Assembly (NCBI GenBank): GCA_016647705.1
Contig: CM028335.1
Location: 7,270,579-7,334,578, forward strand
DNA from: Eucommia ulmoides
Lineage: Eukaryota > Streptophyta > Magnoliopsida > Garryales > Eucommiaceae
Length of the DNA: 64,000 bases
Reading direction: 5' to 3'
Positions 22,990-34,247 of the stretch are shown one piece after another (within the stretch, counting starts at the first letter, position 1; each line of letters begins with the position of its first letter). A program made the position numbers and the translations under genes. The notes under the pieces are model-generated. The model saw only the letters and a program-made list of their open reading frames with translations, made no database searches and was not told the DNA's origin.

Positions 22990-23400
22990 CATCATGTGGA
23001 GGTTAATGATGATCCCGTGACGGCGGTAATCTAGTGGAAGACGACAACAACAGACATCAAAACAATAACGATTTAGGGTGAAAAAAAAGAAAAGAAAATT
23101 AAGGTGGCGTTTTGTGTGTTTTTAGAATATGAATTATATTTTCGTTCTATTGTCCTAAAATTATTTATTTTAATTTACGAGAATGAAAACAAGAAACAAA
23201 TTTGGTTACAACCTTTGTTCTTTTTTTCTTTAAATGTATAGCGGCTGAGGATTGATCGTGCCCAGAATAGTTTTAAATAAGAATCAATATTTTTTTATTT
23301 CTCAGATTTTTAAAGAATTCAGGAAATACAAACAAAATATTCTCAAAATTTTGGGAGCGGGAACAAAAATCAGGAAATGAAAACAGTAATCAAACGAGCT
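22990..23400. repeat. Dispersed repeat shared with 37440-37915
   Basis: About 60 bases near the right end (TTTTGGGAGCGGGAACAAAA...CAGTAATCAAACGAG, 23345-23398) are nearly the same as 37845-37905. AAGAATCAATATTTTTTT also matches. Probably a MITE family; termini and class not determined. Confidence 0.5.
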
Positions 23401-23921
23401 GATCGCACCGTATTTGTGCGATTTTATACCTCTAAACTTAGGTTTGTTAATCGTTCGAGTAATGTAAATTATTATAAATAAAGTAATTATAGTTACTTTG
23501 TATGTTTATGAAAATAGATCAAAACGACGTTAAAATGAGATAAATCGGATTAAAAACGAATAAACCATGGCAAGTCAAATGAAAATCGAACAAAAACCAA
23601 AGATACCGGAATGAATTGTTCAATTCCTTAACAATATAAAAAATTGATTTACTTTATATGGTTTTGTAGGTTTTTGAAAAACAAACAAAATAACATTGAG
23701 TTGGAGTGAATCGGATAAAAAATGAGCAAACCGCAACAAACCGAACAAAATACGAACAAATGGAACTACTACAGTACTGAGTCCGCTACATAATTGCCAC
23801 CCCACTTGGCCACTTGATCCCCTACCTTTTTTGAAACCCTTAAATTTTTTTTTTTAAAGAAACCCAACTCATTATCTCTCTTTCCTTTCTCTCTCTATTA
23901 GCAAAGGAAACAAATCAATTA
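23401..23921. other. Intergenic, nothing recognised
   Basis: AT-rich with scattered GAACAAA motifs. No gene or element boundary could be supported. Confidence 0.5.
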
Positions 23922-24100
23922 GTCCCGGCGTTCAAAACGTCGGGACTAAGTCATTTGGTCATTGAAACCGTAAACGGTGTTTGAAACACCGTTTGTAGTT
24001 TTTTTGGTCCCGGCATTCTGAATGTCGAGATCAAAAAAATAAAACAAGTTCTGGTGTTCGGAACACCGGTACTGAGGTCTCGGTGTTTACACGACCGGAA
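23922..24100. repeat. Array of five consecutive hairpins
   Basis: Inverted repeats of roughly 9-12-bp arms at 23922-23946 (GTCCCGGCGTT..AACGTCGGGAC), 23972-23994, 24004-24034, 24050-24071 and 24076-24100. Loops are short. Arms share CGGYGTT / AACRCCG-like cores. It resembles the inner or subterminal repeats of CACTA-type elements that carry TAGTCCCG, but no CACTA terminus was found. Confidence 0.75.
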
Positions 24101-24676
24101 TACTTAGGTTGTGTAAATAAGTTAAAAAACACCATTTGTTAAAAAAAAAAAAAAAAAAAAAAATCTAAAAATATTTATTACGTAAACAATTCATGAGAAG
24201 AGTAGTGAATATCTACAAATGATTTCCAATTTACAAGTAGTAATGATGTCTCGTGGTAAAAAACACTTATAAATTTAGACGGAAGTGAGATAGCTCCATC
24301 ACAAGTTTGAGATTAGCCAGATAGTGGATGGATTTACATGGAAGGAAAATGAGTCAGAGACCTATAGAAAGAATCACTCAAGAGAAATTTGAGATGAGTG
24401 GAAAATTTTAGAGGGTATAATGTGGGAGTGAGAGTTTTTCTAACTTACAATAAAATCTAATTTCAACTATTTATTTTTAAAATAAATTTAAGACCGTTAA
24501 AATGTCTGATTATCAATAGAATAATAATATGGGTATTGGTCACCCTTTTATTATTTAGTCAAACACCATTTAGTTTTTATATAGGTTAAAAATCAATAAT
24601 TTTACATAAATATCCCTTAATTTTTTTTTAATATATATTTATGTTCTTTACTTTTTTACACTAACATCCTTATTTT

Positions 24677-24749
<73 letters not shown>

Positions 24750-24909
24750 CTTTATTTTTAACAAATTAAAAAAAAATTGCCCCCTCTCTGATACCACCGG
24801 AACAACATCACCCTCGTTGGACCCTGTGATAACTCTCTCCATCTCTCTCTGTGTTGGACCTGTGCTCGTCGGCACAAATTCAATATGGATCTGAGGGGCA
24901 AAGAGAGAG

Positions 24910-24941
<32 letters not shown>

Positions 24942-25394
24942 AAAAGGAGGAGGAGGAGCCGGAAGAAGAAGGAGAAGAGGATTCTGGTAGAGTAGGAGGC
25001 GGTGGCATTGGAAGGGTAGGGTGAGAATAAATGCAATTATTTAAAAAATTAGAGGTAAAAATTATATATTTTTAAAAATATGAATGTTAGTGATTTTTTA
25101 TAAATATATTTTTTTTAATAAAAAAATAATATTTATGTCTTTTTTGTTAAAAAAAATTGATCAGGTCGGTATTTTTTAAATGACAAACAAAATTATAATT
25201 TTAAATAAAATAAGATGTGAAATAAGTAATATGAACGCGTTATAATATTGTCAAGGAGCTGTGTTCTACTTCTACCATGTAAATGTGTATTCACGCGTAC
25301 ATGTTTCCCTCCATACAGATACCCCCCAAAAACCCCTTTGCTTTTGAGGTTTGATTGTGATTGCATTCCCCCATCAATTTCATTTGGGAAAATA

Positions 25395-25431
<37 letters not shown>

Positions 25432-26399
25432 AGAGAAAATTATGGAATTTTGACTCTTTCGGGTATTCTTTTTTTTTTTTTTTGGCCCACAGCACTCTAT
25501 TGGTGAAGAACCTTTTTTTTTTTCTTCGCAGTAATTATTGAAAATGAAATTCAATTTTTGTGAGATTTAAATTAAATTAATAATTAATTTGAATTTGTAA
25601 TTCAGATGAAAAAAAACTAGACCGTCAATTTGAGATTAGTATTAAATCGACAAAAAAGAAGAAGATATTTTTTATTAACAATCTACAAAATTAAAATTTT
25701 ATTCCATACAGTTCATGTGTTATAATAATTTTTTTAAAAGTTTAAAGCAACTGTAATATATAAAAATTATTGTAATTTTTTCCTTAAAAAATTGTAATAA
25801 TTTTTAGAGTTTTTATAGTAATTTTAAATTTTTGGAAAAACTTATTATAACGTGTGAAATTTATGGATTAAAATAGTTTACATGTAATTTTTCAATTTAG
25901 CGTTCATAATTTATATAGACAACTAATTATTTTGATTAGTTTTCAATTTAAAATTTGTTTTCTATAAACCAATAAAAGAAAATGGAACATAGATGAATTG
26001 TTATCTCTCACTCAATATGTAATAATTGTTTTTTTTTTTTTATTAATTATGATTTAAAAATAATTTTTTTAAAAACAATAAATCTTGATAAAAAAAAATT
26101 ATGGATATTTTTGTTTAAAAAATATGGTGAAAAGTTTAAATAATAAAATTTTAACTCATAAAGTTGATGGGGGTATAATAATTTTTCCAGAAATATAGAA
26201 TTACTATTAAAAGTGCAGAAGTCATTCTACATTATAAAAATTATTTTTTTTATATAAAAGTTTAAAAATAAATTTATATATTGTAATAATTTTAATTTTT
26301 TTAAAAATTATTGTATCGCATAAAAATAAACTAATAAAATTTTAATTTTGAATTTTTGAAAAATTAAATGTCTAAAAATAAAAATCTTTAATTATCAAA
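24101..26399. other. AT-rich intergenic region with simple repeats
   Basis: Holds a (TA)n microsatellite of about 68 bases at 24680-24747 and poly-A tracts at about 24141-24163, 24909-24939 and 25399-25429. The open frames here are low-complexity shadows. No gene recognised. Confidence 0.6.
24680..24747. repeat. (TA)n microsatellite
   Basis: Uninterrupted TA dinucleotides for about 68 bases. Confidence 0.95.
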
Positions 26400-26408
26400 T
26401 CATGTGAA

Positions 26409-26589
26409 TAACCAATATAGTGTAACTCAAGCGATAAGGCTTATTTCAGTTAAAATATTTGATAGATTTCTATAAGTTTAGAGATTTGAGTCTATGAACA
26501 AATATTTATTGAGAGAGATAAGTACGCACTTCCAATAAAATTAGTCAAGTAAATACTTTTGTGGGTATCAAAAAATAAAAAAAGAAAAT
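26409..26589 (+). mobile_element. SINE, copy 2
   Basis: A-box-like TGTAACTCAAGCGATAAGG and B-box-like AGAGATTTGAGTCT, with 3' end GTGGGTATC plus an A-rich tail, parallel to copy 1 at 22462. Flanked by the 9-bp direct repeat TCATGTGAA (26400-26408 and 26590-26598). Confidence 0.75.
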
Positions 26590-26833
26590 TCATGTGAAGA
26601 GAGAGAGGAGAGAGGAGACTTTTTGTGGCGGCGGATAGGTGGGGTCACGGGGTTAGATTGAGATGTGAGATAGTACTTTAATTCGGGAATCAGATGCCAA
26701 GTCACCCACGTCACTCTAACGGCGACCGTCTTATGCCACCCAATCCACTCTTACCTGCCAAACCCTTGTGCTTATCCACAGTAACGGCCGTTAAGGCTTC
26801 TCTGTTTTCATCTGATTGTTTTTGTTTATTCAC

Positions 26834-27203
26834 TATAGGGTATGGTTGGCTAGAAGGAGAGTAAAAAATAAAATAAAATAAAAATAAATATTTTTATCAA
26901 TTGGAAACGGTGGAAAGGAAAATGAAAAAATAAAAAATAATCTACTTCAATATAAATTACTATTTTATCTTTTTATATTACAAAAAATAAATTAAAAAAT
27001 AAATTATTAAAGATATAATTGTAATTTTGATATCCAAAACTATTTTCCTCTTATTTTTCTCCCAAATTTGAGGGGAAGGGAGAAATTTATTTTAAAATTT
27101 GTGTTTTATCTTTTCCATTTTCATTCCTCTTTTATTTTTCTTTTATATCAAACACAATATTTTTTTATTTTTCATTTTTCATCCATACCAAACATATCCT
27201 ATA
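26834..27203. mobile_element. MITE, about 370 bp
   Basis: Left end TATAGGGTATGGTTGG and right end CCAAACATATCCTATA are near-perfect inverted repeats around AT-rich filler. Related to the MITE in the pseudokinase intron (18210-18389). Target duplication not clear beyond TA. Confidence 0.6.
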
Positions 27204-28329
27204 TTTTGAAAAAAAACACTATATGATAATAAACATAAAAAATAAAAATAGGATAAAATGAAAAAAAAAAAAAAAAAAGTTTGGTATAAAGAAAAAATTG
27301 ATGAAAAAAATACACAATTCTTCAAATAATTTTTTATTCTCACTAAATTGGGAGAAAGTGAAAGGAAAATGAGAGAGAATTCTTTAAAAAAATATTATTT
27401 TAGTTGAGAAACTGAATTTACCTAATTTAGTGATGGAATTTTTATTTTTTATTTTTATAATATATGAATAAAATATTAAATTAACTAGGAACATAATTTT
27501 TCTCTCTCATTTTTTTAACTAAATATTTTTTTATTAGATTTTTTATTATATAGTTCTGAAAAATAATAGATTATATAAACAACTTTTTATTTTATTGCTC
27601 TTATTTAAAAAATGATATAGAAAAAAATCCAAACAAAGAGTTGTTTTAGCTTTTGAACTTTTCATTATAAGTAGTTTAGTTTTTTTATCCTTGACAGTTA
27701 AAAAAGAATCATAAATAAACAAATATGCACTTGAATATATAATGAACGAAACCCTAAGATAACTCCATTCAGCCGATCCCTCTCTCTCTCCCCTCAAATT
27801 TTCTCTCTCCACCACCGTTCGATCTCTCTCTCTCTCTCTCTCTCTCTTCTTTAACCTCGTTCTAAACCCTAATCTCAAGCAATTTGTTGCCTTCGCCATT
27901 CGTTAGCCATCGTTTCCTTCACCAGATTTATGACTTAGCTTGAATAAGAATGAAAGATTGGTGCCCCACTTCCGAACGACCTTATCACCGAGCACACTCG
28001 AATTTCGCTCAATCCACGACTTCAAATTGAAATCCACATTCTCCTCACCAATGTCTAACCTGTTCTCAATGCCTTGGATTGCCAAAAATGACAGACGAAT
28101 TATGGCGATGAGGTCTGGAACAACGAACGAATTACGGCGATGAGGTCTAGAGCAATGGACGAATTATGATGAGCACGAATTTCACTCTCTCTTTCCCCCC
28201 CTTTCTTAGATTTGGATTTCTAGATCTAATTTGAAATTTGCAGACTAAACATACTCCTATTTCCCTTTAACATCTACTCATAAGAGATTTTTTTATAAAT
28301 ATTGAATAACTATTTGGGGATTATTGTAT
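27204..28329. other. Intergenic with CT repeat and tandem GACGAATTA units
   Basis: A (TC)n run lies at about 27820-27847. At about 28090-28180 GACGAATTATGGCGATGAGG recurs two to three times in tandem. The open frame at 27940-28143 is not recognised. It may be a captured fragment, but nothing supports a function. Confidence 0.45.
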
Positions 28330-28760
28330 CTAATGTGAACATTCACTAATTCTAAATTGCATGATTAGTTAAACATTTACATCAAATCATACACATTTTA
28401 GTTAGTGAACATTCACTAATAAAACATTACGTGATCTTATGTTACTGTTCAACCTATAGTAAACATTCACTATATTAAATGAAATCAAATTCAACCTATC
28501 ACTGTTTCAAAGTTAAATAGATTCTAAGTATAATAAACATTCACTAATATGTTGAGACATTGATTTTTCATATATAGCAAACATTCACTAATAATGAACT
28601 ATTGGTTAAGAATTCACTTAAAATCATACACATATTTTATTTATTAGCGAACATTCACTAAGCACCATATTACGTTGAGATATTTACTAACATTTCAACA
28701 AATTGCATTTATAGTGAACATTCACAAATACATTTAGACATTGAAAATTCACTAAACAAA
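28330..28760. repeat. Array of a TAGTGAACATTCACTA-like palindrome
   Basis: GTGAACATTCACTA or a close variant occurs near 28337, 28403, 28461, 28532, 28579, 28649, 28714 and 28745, spaced roughly 30-70 bases. TAGTGAA-CA-TTCACTA is an imperfect palindrome. A further variant (GTGAATATTTACTAA) follows the hAT element at 30196, so the hAT inserted into this array. Confidence 0.8.
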
Positions 28761-28770
28761 AGGTAATAGT

Positions 28771-30189
28771 TAAGGTTGTGCAAAAAGCTCGATAGGCCTG
28801 ACCCACCCGAAAAGCTCGCCCGGCCTGGCCCGAAATGTTCAGGTATGCTAAGTGTTAATGGTTCGATTCGACCACATCTCTTACGAATCGATTAACGAGT
28901 TTGGCTCCCTACCCACAAAAGCACCCGACCTGACCGAATACCTAGTATAAATAGCTAAATCTAGGGTTTTCTCATTTCATTCATTCGCAATAGCAATTGT
29001 CGCTTGTATGGTTTCTCACGAGTCCTGATTTCGTCGTTCTAGTTCATAATCCAAAGATGCCTTGTCTAATCTTTATTCCTCAATCAGTCTATTCGACAAT
29101 GTTCTTGTGGATTCAGTCTATTTGGACTCCAGAGGCTTTCGATGGCTATAATAGGTTCTTCTTATCTTCTGTTTGATCTTTTATGTTTACTTGATTAGGG
29201 TTTTGAGAATTGAAACATTAAATCTGTTTGCAAGTTAAATATGTTTGGGGTTTGGATTTGAAATTGTTTCTCTTATCTAAATCTCCATGTTTAGGGTTTA
29301 AATTTGCCTGCAAGCTAATCAAAAGTTTCAATTCCTTTTTCTTCTCCAAATCTCCATGTTTTGAAACCTCACCCTCACCCTCACCTCACCCGACCCCACC
29401 GAACCCGAAATGCCCGCTCAGCCCGGTCTGAAATGTTTGGGTATGCTAAGTGTTAATGGTCGGATCGGGTAAAACCCGATCCGACCACATCTCTTACAGA
29501 TCGGTTAACGGTTTGCCTTCCCACCCACAAAAGCACCCAACCCAACCGAACACCGAGTATAAATAGTTAAATCTAGGGTTTTCTCATTTCATTCATTCGC
29601 AATTGCAGCCGCCGCTAGTAAGGTTTCTCACGAGTTTTGATTTCGTTGTTCTAGTTCATAATCCAAAGATGCCTCGTCTAATCTTTGTTCCTCAATCAGT
29701 CTATTCGAGGTCTATTCGATGGTATTATTGTGGATTCAGTCTATTAAGATTTCAGAGGCATTCGATGGCTTTAAATCCAATTCGTCGCTTAAACGGTGAG
29801 TTTCAAATTTCAATAGGTTCTTATAATCTTCTATTTGATCTTTTGTGTTTCCTTGTTTAGGGTTTTGAAAATTGAAACATTAAATTTGCCTGCAAGTTAA
29901 TTTGCTTGGGGTTTTGATTCGAAATTGTTTCTTTTCACTAAATCTCCATGTTTAGGGTTTAAATATGCCTGCAAGCTAATCGAAAGTTTCGATTCCTTTC
30001 ATTTCTCCAAATCTCCAAATCTCCATGTTCCGAAACCTCACTCGAACCTACCGAACCCGCTCGTCATCTGACAGATCCAACCTCTTTCGGATTCTAGTAA
30101 GTAATCGATCGAAATCGGATGAGATTTTCTCACCCGAATAGTATCGGGTTACCCTAAATTTCCCCCCACCCAACCCGTGCATACTCTTA
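28771..30189. mobile_element. Non-autonomous hAT element with target duplication
   Basis: Ends TAAGGTTGTGCA and TGCATACTCTTA are imperfect terminal inverted repeats; both sides carry the same 8 bases GTAATAGT (28763-28770 and 30190-30197), the size expected of hAT. Subterminal DNA is rich in CCCGAC/CCCGAA and GGGT motifs, as in known plant hAT MITEs. No transposase. The interior is a two-unit tandem duplication (about 28820-29415 and 29416-30065). Confidence 0.85.
28946..30065 (+). repeat. Duplicated promoter- and leader-like segment in the hAT element
   Basis: Each unit has TATAAATAG (28946 and 29558), then about 6 bases later TCTAGGGTTTT (a telo-box, common in ribosomal-protein and growth gene promoters), then CATTTCATTCATTCGCAAT and AAAGATGCC. 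Unit 2 also has ATGGCTTTAAATCCAATTCG followed by a splice-donor-like GGTGAG (29796). This looks like a captured gene start, duplicated. I do not recognise the source gene; the open frame 29603-29860 has no known domain. Confidence 0.6.
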
Positions 30190-30250
30190 GTAATAGTGAA
30201 TATTTACTAATTCCCAAGATATGAGTTATCATCCTTGAATTGTGTATATA

Positions 30251-31268
30251 TCTATGTGATATATATAAAAGCGGAATCCTCTCCCCGTAAATGAACCAGC
30301 TTCAATAATAACTCATCTCTACATTTTTATTGATTTTGATGAATGGATGGTCAAGATTCACTATCCCTATTCCCAACTCTCAAATATCTCCACAATTAAT
30401 ATTAAAAAACATTAAAGAGTTTAAAGTTTTGTAGTATAAGTAATTTTTTTTAAATAACAATAAGAAGTTTAATTTCAATGATAATTACGATGACTAAAAA
30501 CATAATTAATGAAACTTTTTTTTAAAGAACAAGAATTAAATTAAAGCTAACAAAAATAAAGAATCTAAGATCAAAGTTTTCTACCCTCTTAAGATAATAT
30601 AATAATAATGAAACATATATTGAAGTTTAAAAAAAATTAGAGATAATTATTAATAAATTAATAATAAAAAAAATCAGTTTCAACAATCTCATGCTGTCAT
30701 CTTTAAAAAATACATACTTTACAGTCCCACCAAACTAACAATATTATCTTTTTCAAACAATTAATTTAAGTTTGAACCACGGAGGTTTGACTATAATCTT
30801 ACTTTGATCTAAATAGTTTTACCACATTAAAGTTTCTTAATTGTCCCTTAATTACTAATACAAAGTATAACAAAAAAAAAAAAAAAAAAGGTTCCTCATC
30901 AAATTAAAAATATTTTAGTTTTTTTATTTAATGTCACTCAAGAGACTTATTTTTATTAAATTAACTATTCGTAAATAATAATTTTGAATAATTTTACTAT
31001 CTCCTACAATCATTTACAACTAACAAACAATATATGATTTCTTTTATTTTCACATATTATGTAAAAATTTCATATACCCTATTTCAATTTAATATATACA
31101 CATGTTAATATTTTATAATAATAATAATAATAATAATTAATAATTGCACTAAAACACACAACATAATAATAAGTAATATCCAAATTGAATTAACTAAATA
31201 ACAAAAGAAAAAAAAAATTAAATACAAAAAAAAAAATTATCCCGTGCATTGCGCGGGTAGAAGATTAG
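30251..31268 (+). mobile_element. Short non-autonomous Helitron
   Basis: Starts TCTATGTGATATATATAAAA followed by GCGGAATCC, a common plant Helitron 5' end, with A just before it. Ends with hairpin CCCGTGC-ATT-GCGCGGG (31241-31257), eleven bases before TTAG (31265-31268), followed by T. Insertion between A and T, the 5' TC and the 3' hairpin fit Helitrons; canonical CTRR is TTAG here. No Rep/helicase coding. Confidence 0.75.
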
Positions 31269-32084
31269 TATATAAAGAGAAAGAGAGAGACATTGCTCAT
31301 ATTCGTGAGCGAGATAATTAATGACCATGAAAAAAGATAGAGAAGTAATGATTTTGGAATCAAGCAATGATTAAATATTTAAGAATATTAATTGAGAGAG
31401 GGATTAAAAATTAAATATTAATAATAGAAAATTAATGTTATAACTAAATTATAATAATGAGTAATTTACTATTGTATCTCCCATAAAAAATAGAATAATA
31501 AAAAAATCTCACTTTATTTTACATATGTCGAACCGAATATTATTAAGAAAAATAATTTATTCACTAGTGATAAAAATCTTATCTTTTCTTTCACTATTTT
31601 TGTCTTTCTAACCAAACATACCTTTAATGCAATTATTAAAAGTTTGTTATTATTTTAATTTTTTCCGTACATAAAACATGGGTTTTGCAAATTTCCACAC
31701 ATTGCATGATTATTCCCATTTCAAAAATTTAATAATTAAACTCTAAAAATGTTAATGACGACAAATATAATTATTCACTTTATATACATAGAATTTTTTA
31801 TTTTTTATTTTTTAATTTTAATTTTGGACTCAAAATGAAGTTAAAAAATAATGCACGATTTAATCAACAAAATTAAAATTATATTTTTTGACAAATATTA
31901 TTTAGTCAAATTAGGTTTCACATAACACTCTATTCTGGCAAAGATATAAATATAAAATTAAAAAAGAAAATCTATCTTAATTAAAATAGTTATAATTTTT
32001 TTTTTTTTTTTTTTTTCTTAAAACTAGCTTGAATTATACTCTTGATTTTTATTTTAAGACTAATTTAGTTTGTATTGATGATAG
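31269..32084. other. AT-rich intergenic, nothing recognised
   Basis: Short GA and poly-T runs (about 31990-32018). No gene or element ends seen. Confidence 0.5.
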
Positions 32085-32640
32085 TGAATTTGGACATGGG
32101 TCATCTGTATGCCCCCGGAAGGTTAAGTCTCGATTATGATAAGAATATGATCATGACGAAAAACCCAAGTTCCCTCGATTGGCACTGAACGCTCACATCA
32201 GTGGGTTAAAGACCTAAATGTGGGCAACAAACCAGGCCTAGGGGCACCCGATACTAGGATCTGTCCATTTGTCGGATCCATGAGCATTAGGATCGGTAAC
32301 TTGACTCGATTAGAATATTCGTTAGATAGGTCATGTTGCTCACGTCTGAGAATTTGAATACACCATGTGTGTGTTGTCCAAAATAGATACATGATTGCAA
32401 ACTCTCTCTCTTTCTCTTCCTTGTCTCGCCTAGTGGAGAACTATAAATATGCCTGGTTGATGCGAGAAAATGTATACACAATTTGATATATATATTTAGC
32501 TTAAAATTATCTTCACATGAGTTACTCTTACGCCGTGGTTCTTCACCGAGATTCTCCCCTCAATATAAAAATTTGTGCAGGAATAACAAGAGCAAAGAAC
32601 GGAGCATTGTGAGGACCTTTCGTTAAATTATTATGGTATT
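32085..32640 (+). repeat. Possible LTR-like segment
   Basis: Less AT-rich than its surroundings, with a TATA-like ACTATAAATATG (about 32440) followed by CTTACGCCGTGGTTCTTCACC and a short tail, as in Copia-type LTR R-U5 regions. Termini and target duplication not identified; alternative is ordinary unique DNA. Confidence 0.3.
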
Positions 32641-33894
32641 AGTTTCCAGTATCATCAAGTATTATTTAGAGTAAATAAATGATCATTATTTTTTATATTG
32701 ATTTTTTTTTTTAAATGTAACTATTTTCGTTTGACCTAATGAATTTAATTAATAAAAAAGTTCAAATAAAAAATAATTATGAATAATTAGTCCATTAAAA
32801 AATAAGAGTTTATACATCTATGTCATTTTAACAAATATTCAGATCTCCCTTATAAATTTTAGGAAAATTCCTCTAAAGGTTTCATAAATGTAAAACATTA
32901 CTTATGGGAGTCCCATCTAAGGAATCTTTTTACCCTTGGGATGAGATCTAGAAAATGATATTTTTCACTCATAGGACCTTCCAACATGTTTTCCTAAATT
33001 TTATAATATACGAGATACCCTTTTATCACATTTTATTGGTAAAAATATCCTTATAATATATTTTTTTTATTTTATATTTTTACTCTCCATCTTTTTATTT
33101 TTTTTTCAATTTTTTATTTTTATTCCATATGGTTCATTTTATTTGTTTTTTGAAAATGATGTTTATAGAAAAAAAACGAAAGCAAAAAAATTAGAAAACA
33201 GAAAGCATAAAAGAAAACAAAAAGAAAACTTTAACTTTTTTTATTTTTTATTTTTTTTTTTATTTTTTTTTAAAATTTTTTTATTTACTAAAAAAAATAC
33301 AAAATAACAGTAACAAATTGTTAAAAAATAAAAGTAGGAAAAGAGAGATATAAAGAGTAGAAATATAAAAGATCAAATAAATAACAAAAAAATATATATA
33401 TTATAAAATTATTTTTATCAATAAAATGTGGTAAATAATGTGTTAGATAATTAAATTTAAAAAATAAAAATTATTTTAGATATTATCAAAATAATATGAG
33501 ATGCTTTGCATTTATCCAAATAACAAGGAAATTTAAACTCCAATTTTTATTTATTTTTTTAGGTATATTCACGAGTGTCCTTACATCTGCATCGAGTGTA
33601 AAATTAATCTCATTCAGGGTGCGTTGTTACCTTTTTCAACAAGTAATTTTTTATAGTTTCGAACTTCTGACTTTGTAGATGTCTCTTAATTATTTTAACT
33701 TAAGTCGATAAAATTAATTTATTATTATATTATTATTATTATTATTTTTTTTTATCTAGAACAACTTTCATGTCGACTAGATTAAATTTATAATCATAGT
33801 AGAATTTTTAAATGTTTTTTTAAGAAAAACAAACAGGAAAAATTATTCAAAAATTCACCAAAAGGGGAAAAAAATGGCAGGATATTTATCGGCT
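32641..33894. other. AT-rich upstream region of the bHLH gene
   Basis: Long A/T runs (about 33059-33300). No coding sequence recognised. Confidence 0.5.
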
Positions 33895-34118
33895 AAATAT
33901 GGAAACTCCGTCTCTTTCAGTACCAGTTCAACACCGCCATTTCCCCTTCTTCATTCTCTCTCTGCAATTCCATTTCTTCCCTTTTCTTCTTCAACCTTTC
34001 TCTGATCTCTCCACCGCAGCTTTCAATCTCCTTTATCGATTCAATCCTTTTGGGGACCTCAAATTAACCGCAACGGAATCCATTAATCTCTCTTGTCAAC
34101 TCTCTTTCTCTCTCTATC

Positions 34119-34157
34119 ATGGTTAGCAGACCCATCACGAGCTCAGATCTCAAGTGA
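34119..34157 (+). promoter_or_regulatory. Upstream open reading frame in the bHLH leader
   Basis: A 12-codon ATG...TGA frame (34119-34157) ends about 90 bases before the main ATG at 34248, after a CT-rich leader (about 33950-34115). If the leader is transcribed it could lower translation. Whether it is in the mature mRNA is inferred. Confidence 0.4.
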
Positions 34158-34247
34158 AAAAACGGGATTACGGTTGATTGTGCTACAAGATTTCAATCCC
34201 GTCTGCTTAAAAACCAAGCAGTTTCTGATAGGAAAAAGGTCGAAGGA

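Noticed and set aside
24648-25554. Open frames over the TA and poly-A/T tracts
   Set aside because: Low-complexity translation of microsatellites and homopolymers.
27940-28143. A 67-codon open frame as a possible small gene
   Set aside because: Contains the tandem GACGAATTA repeat, has no homologue I recognise and lies among repeats.
29228-29860. Open frames in the hAT interior as functional genes
   Set aside because: The duplicated units differ by indels that break the frame in unit 1; treated as captured gene-start sequence instead.
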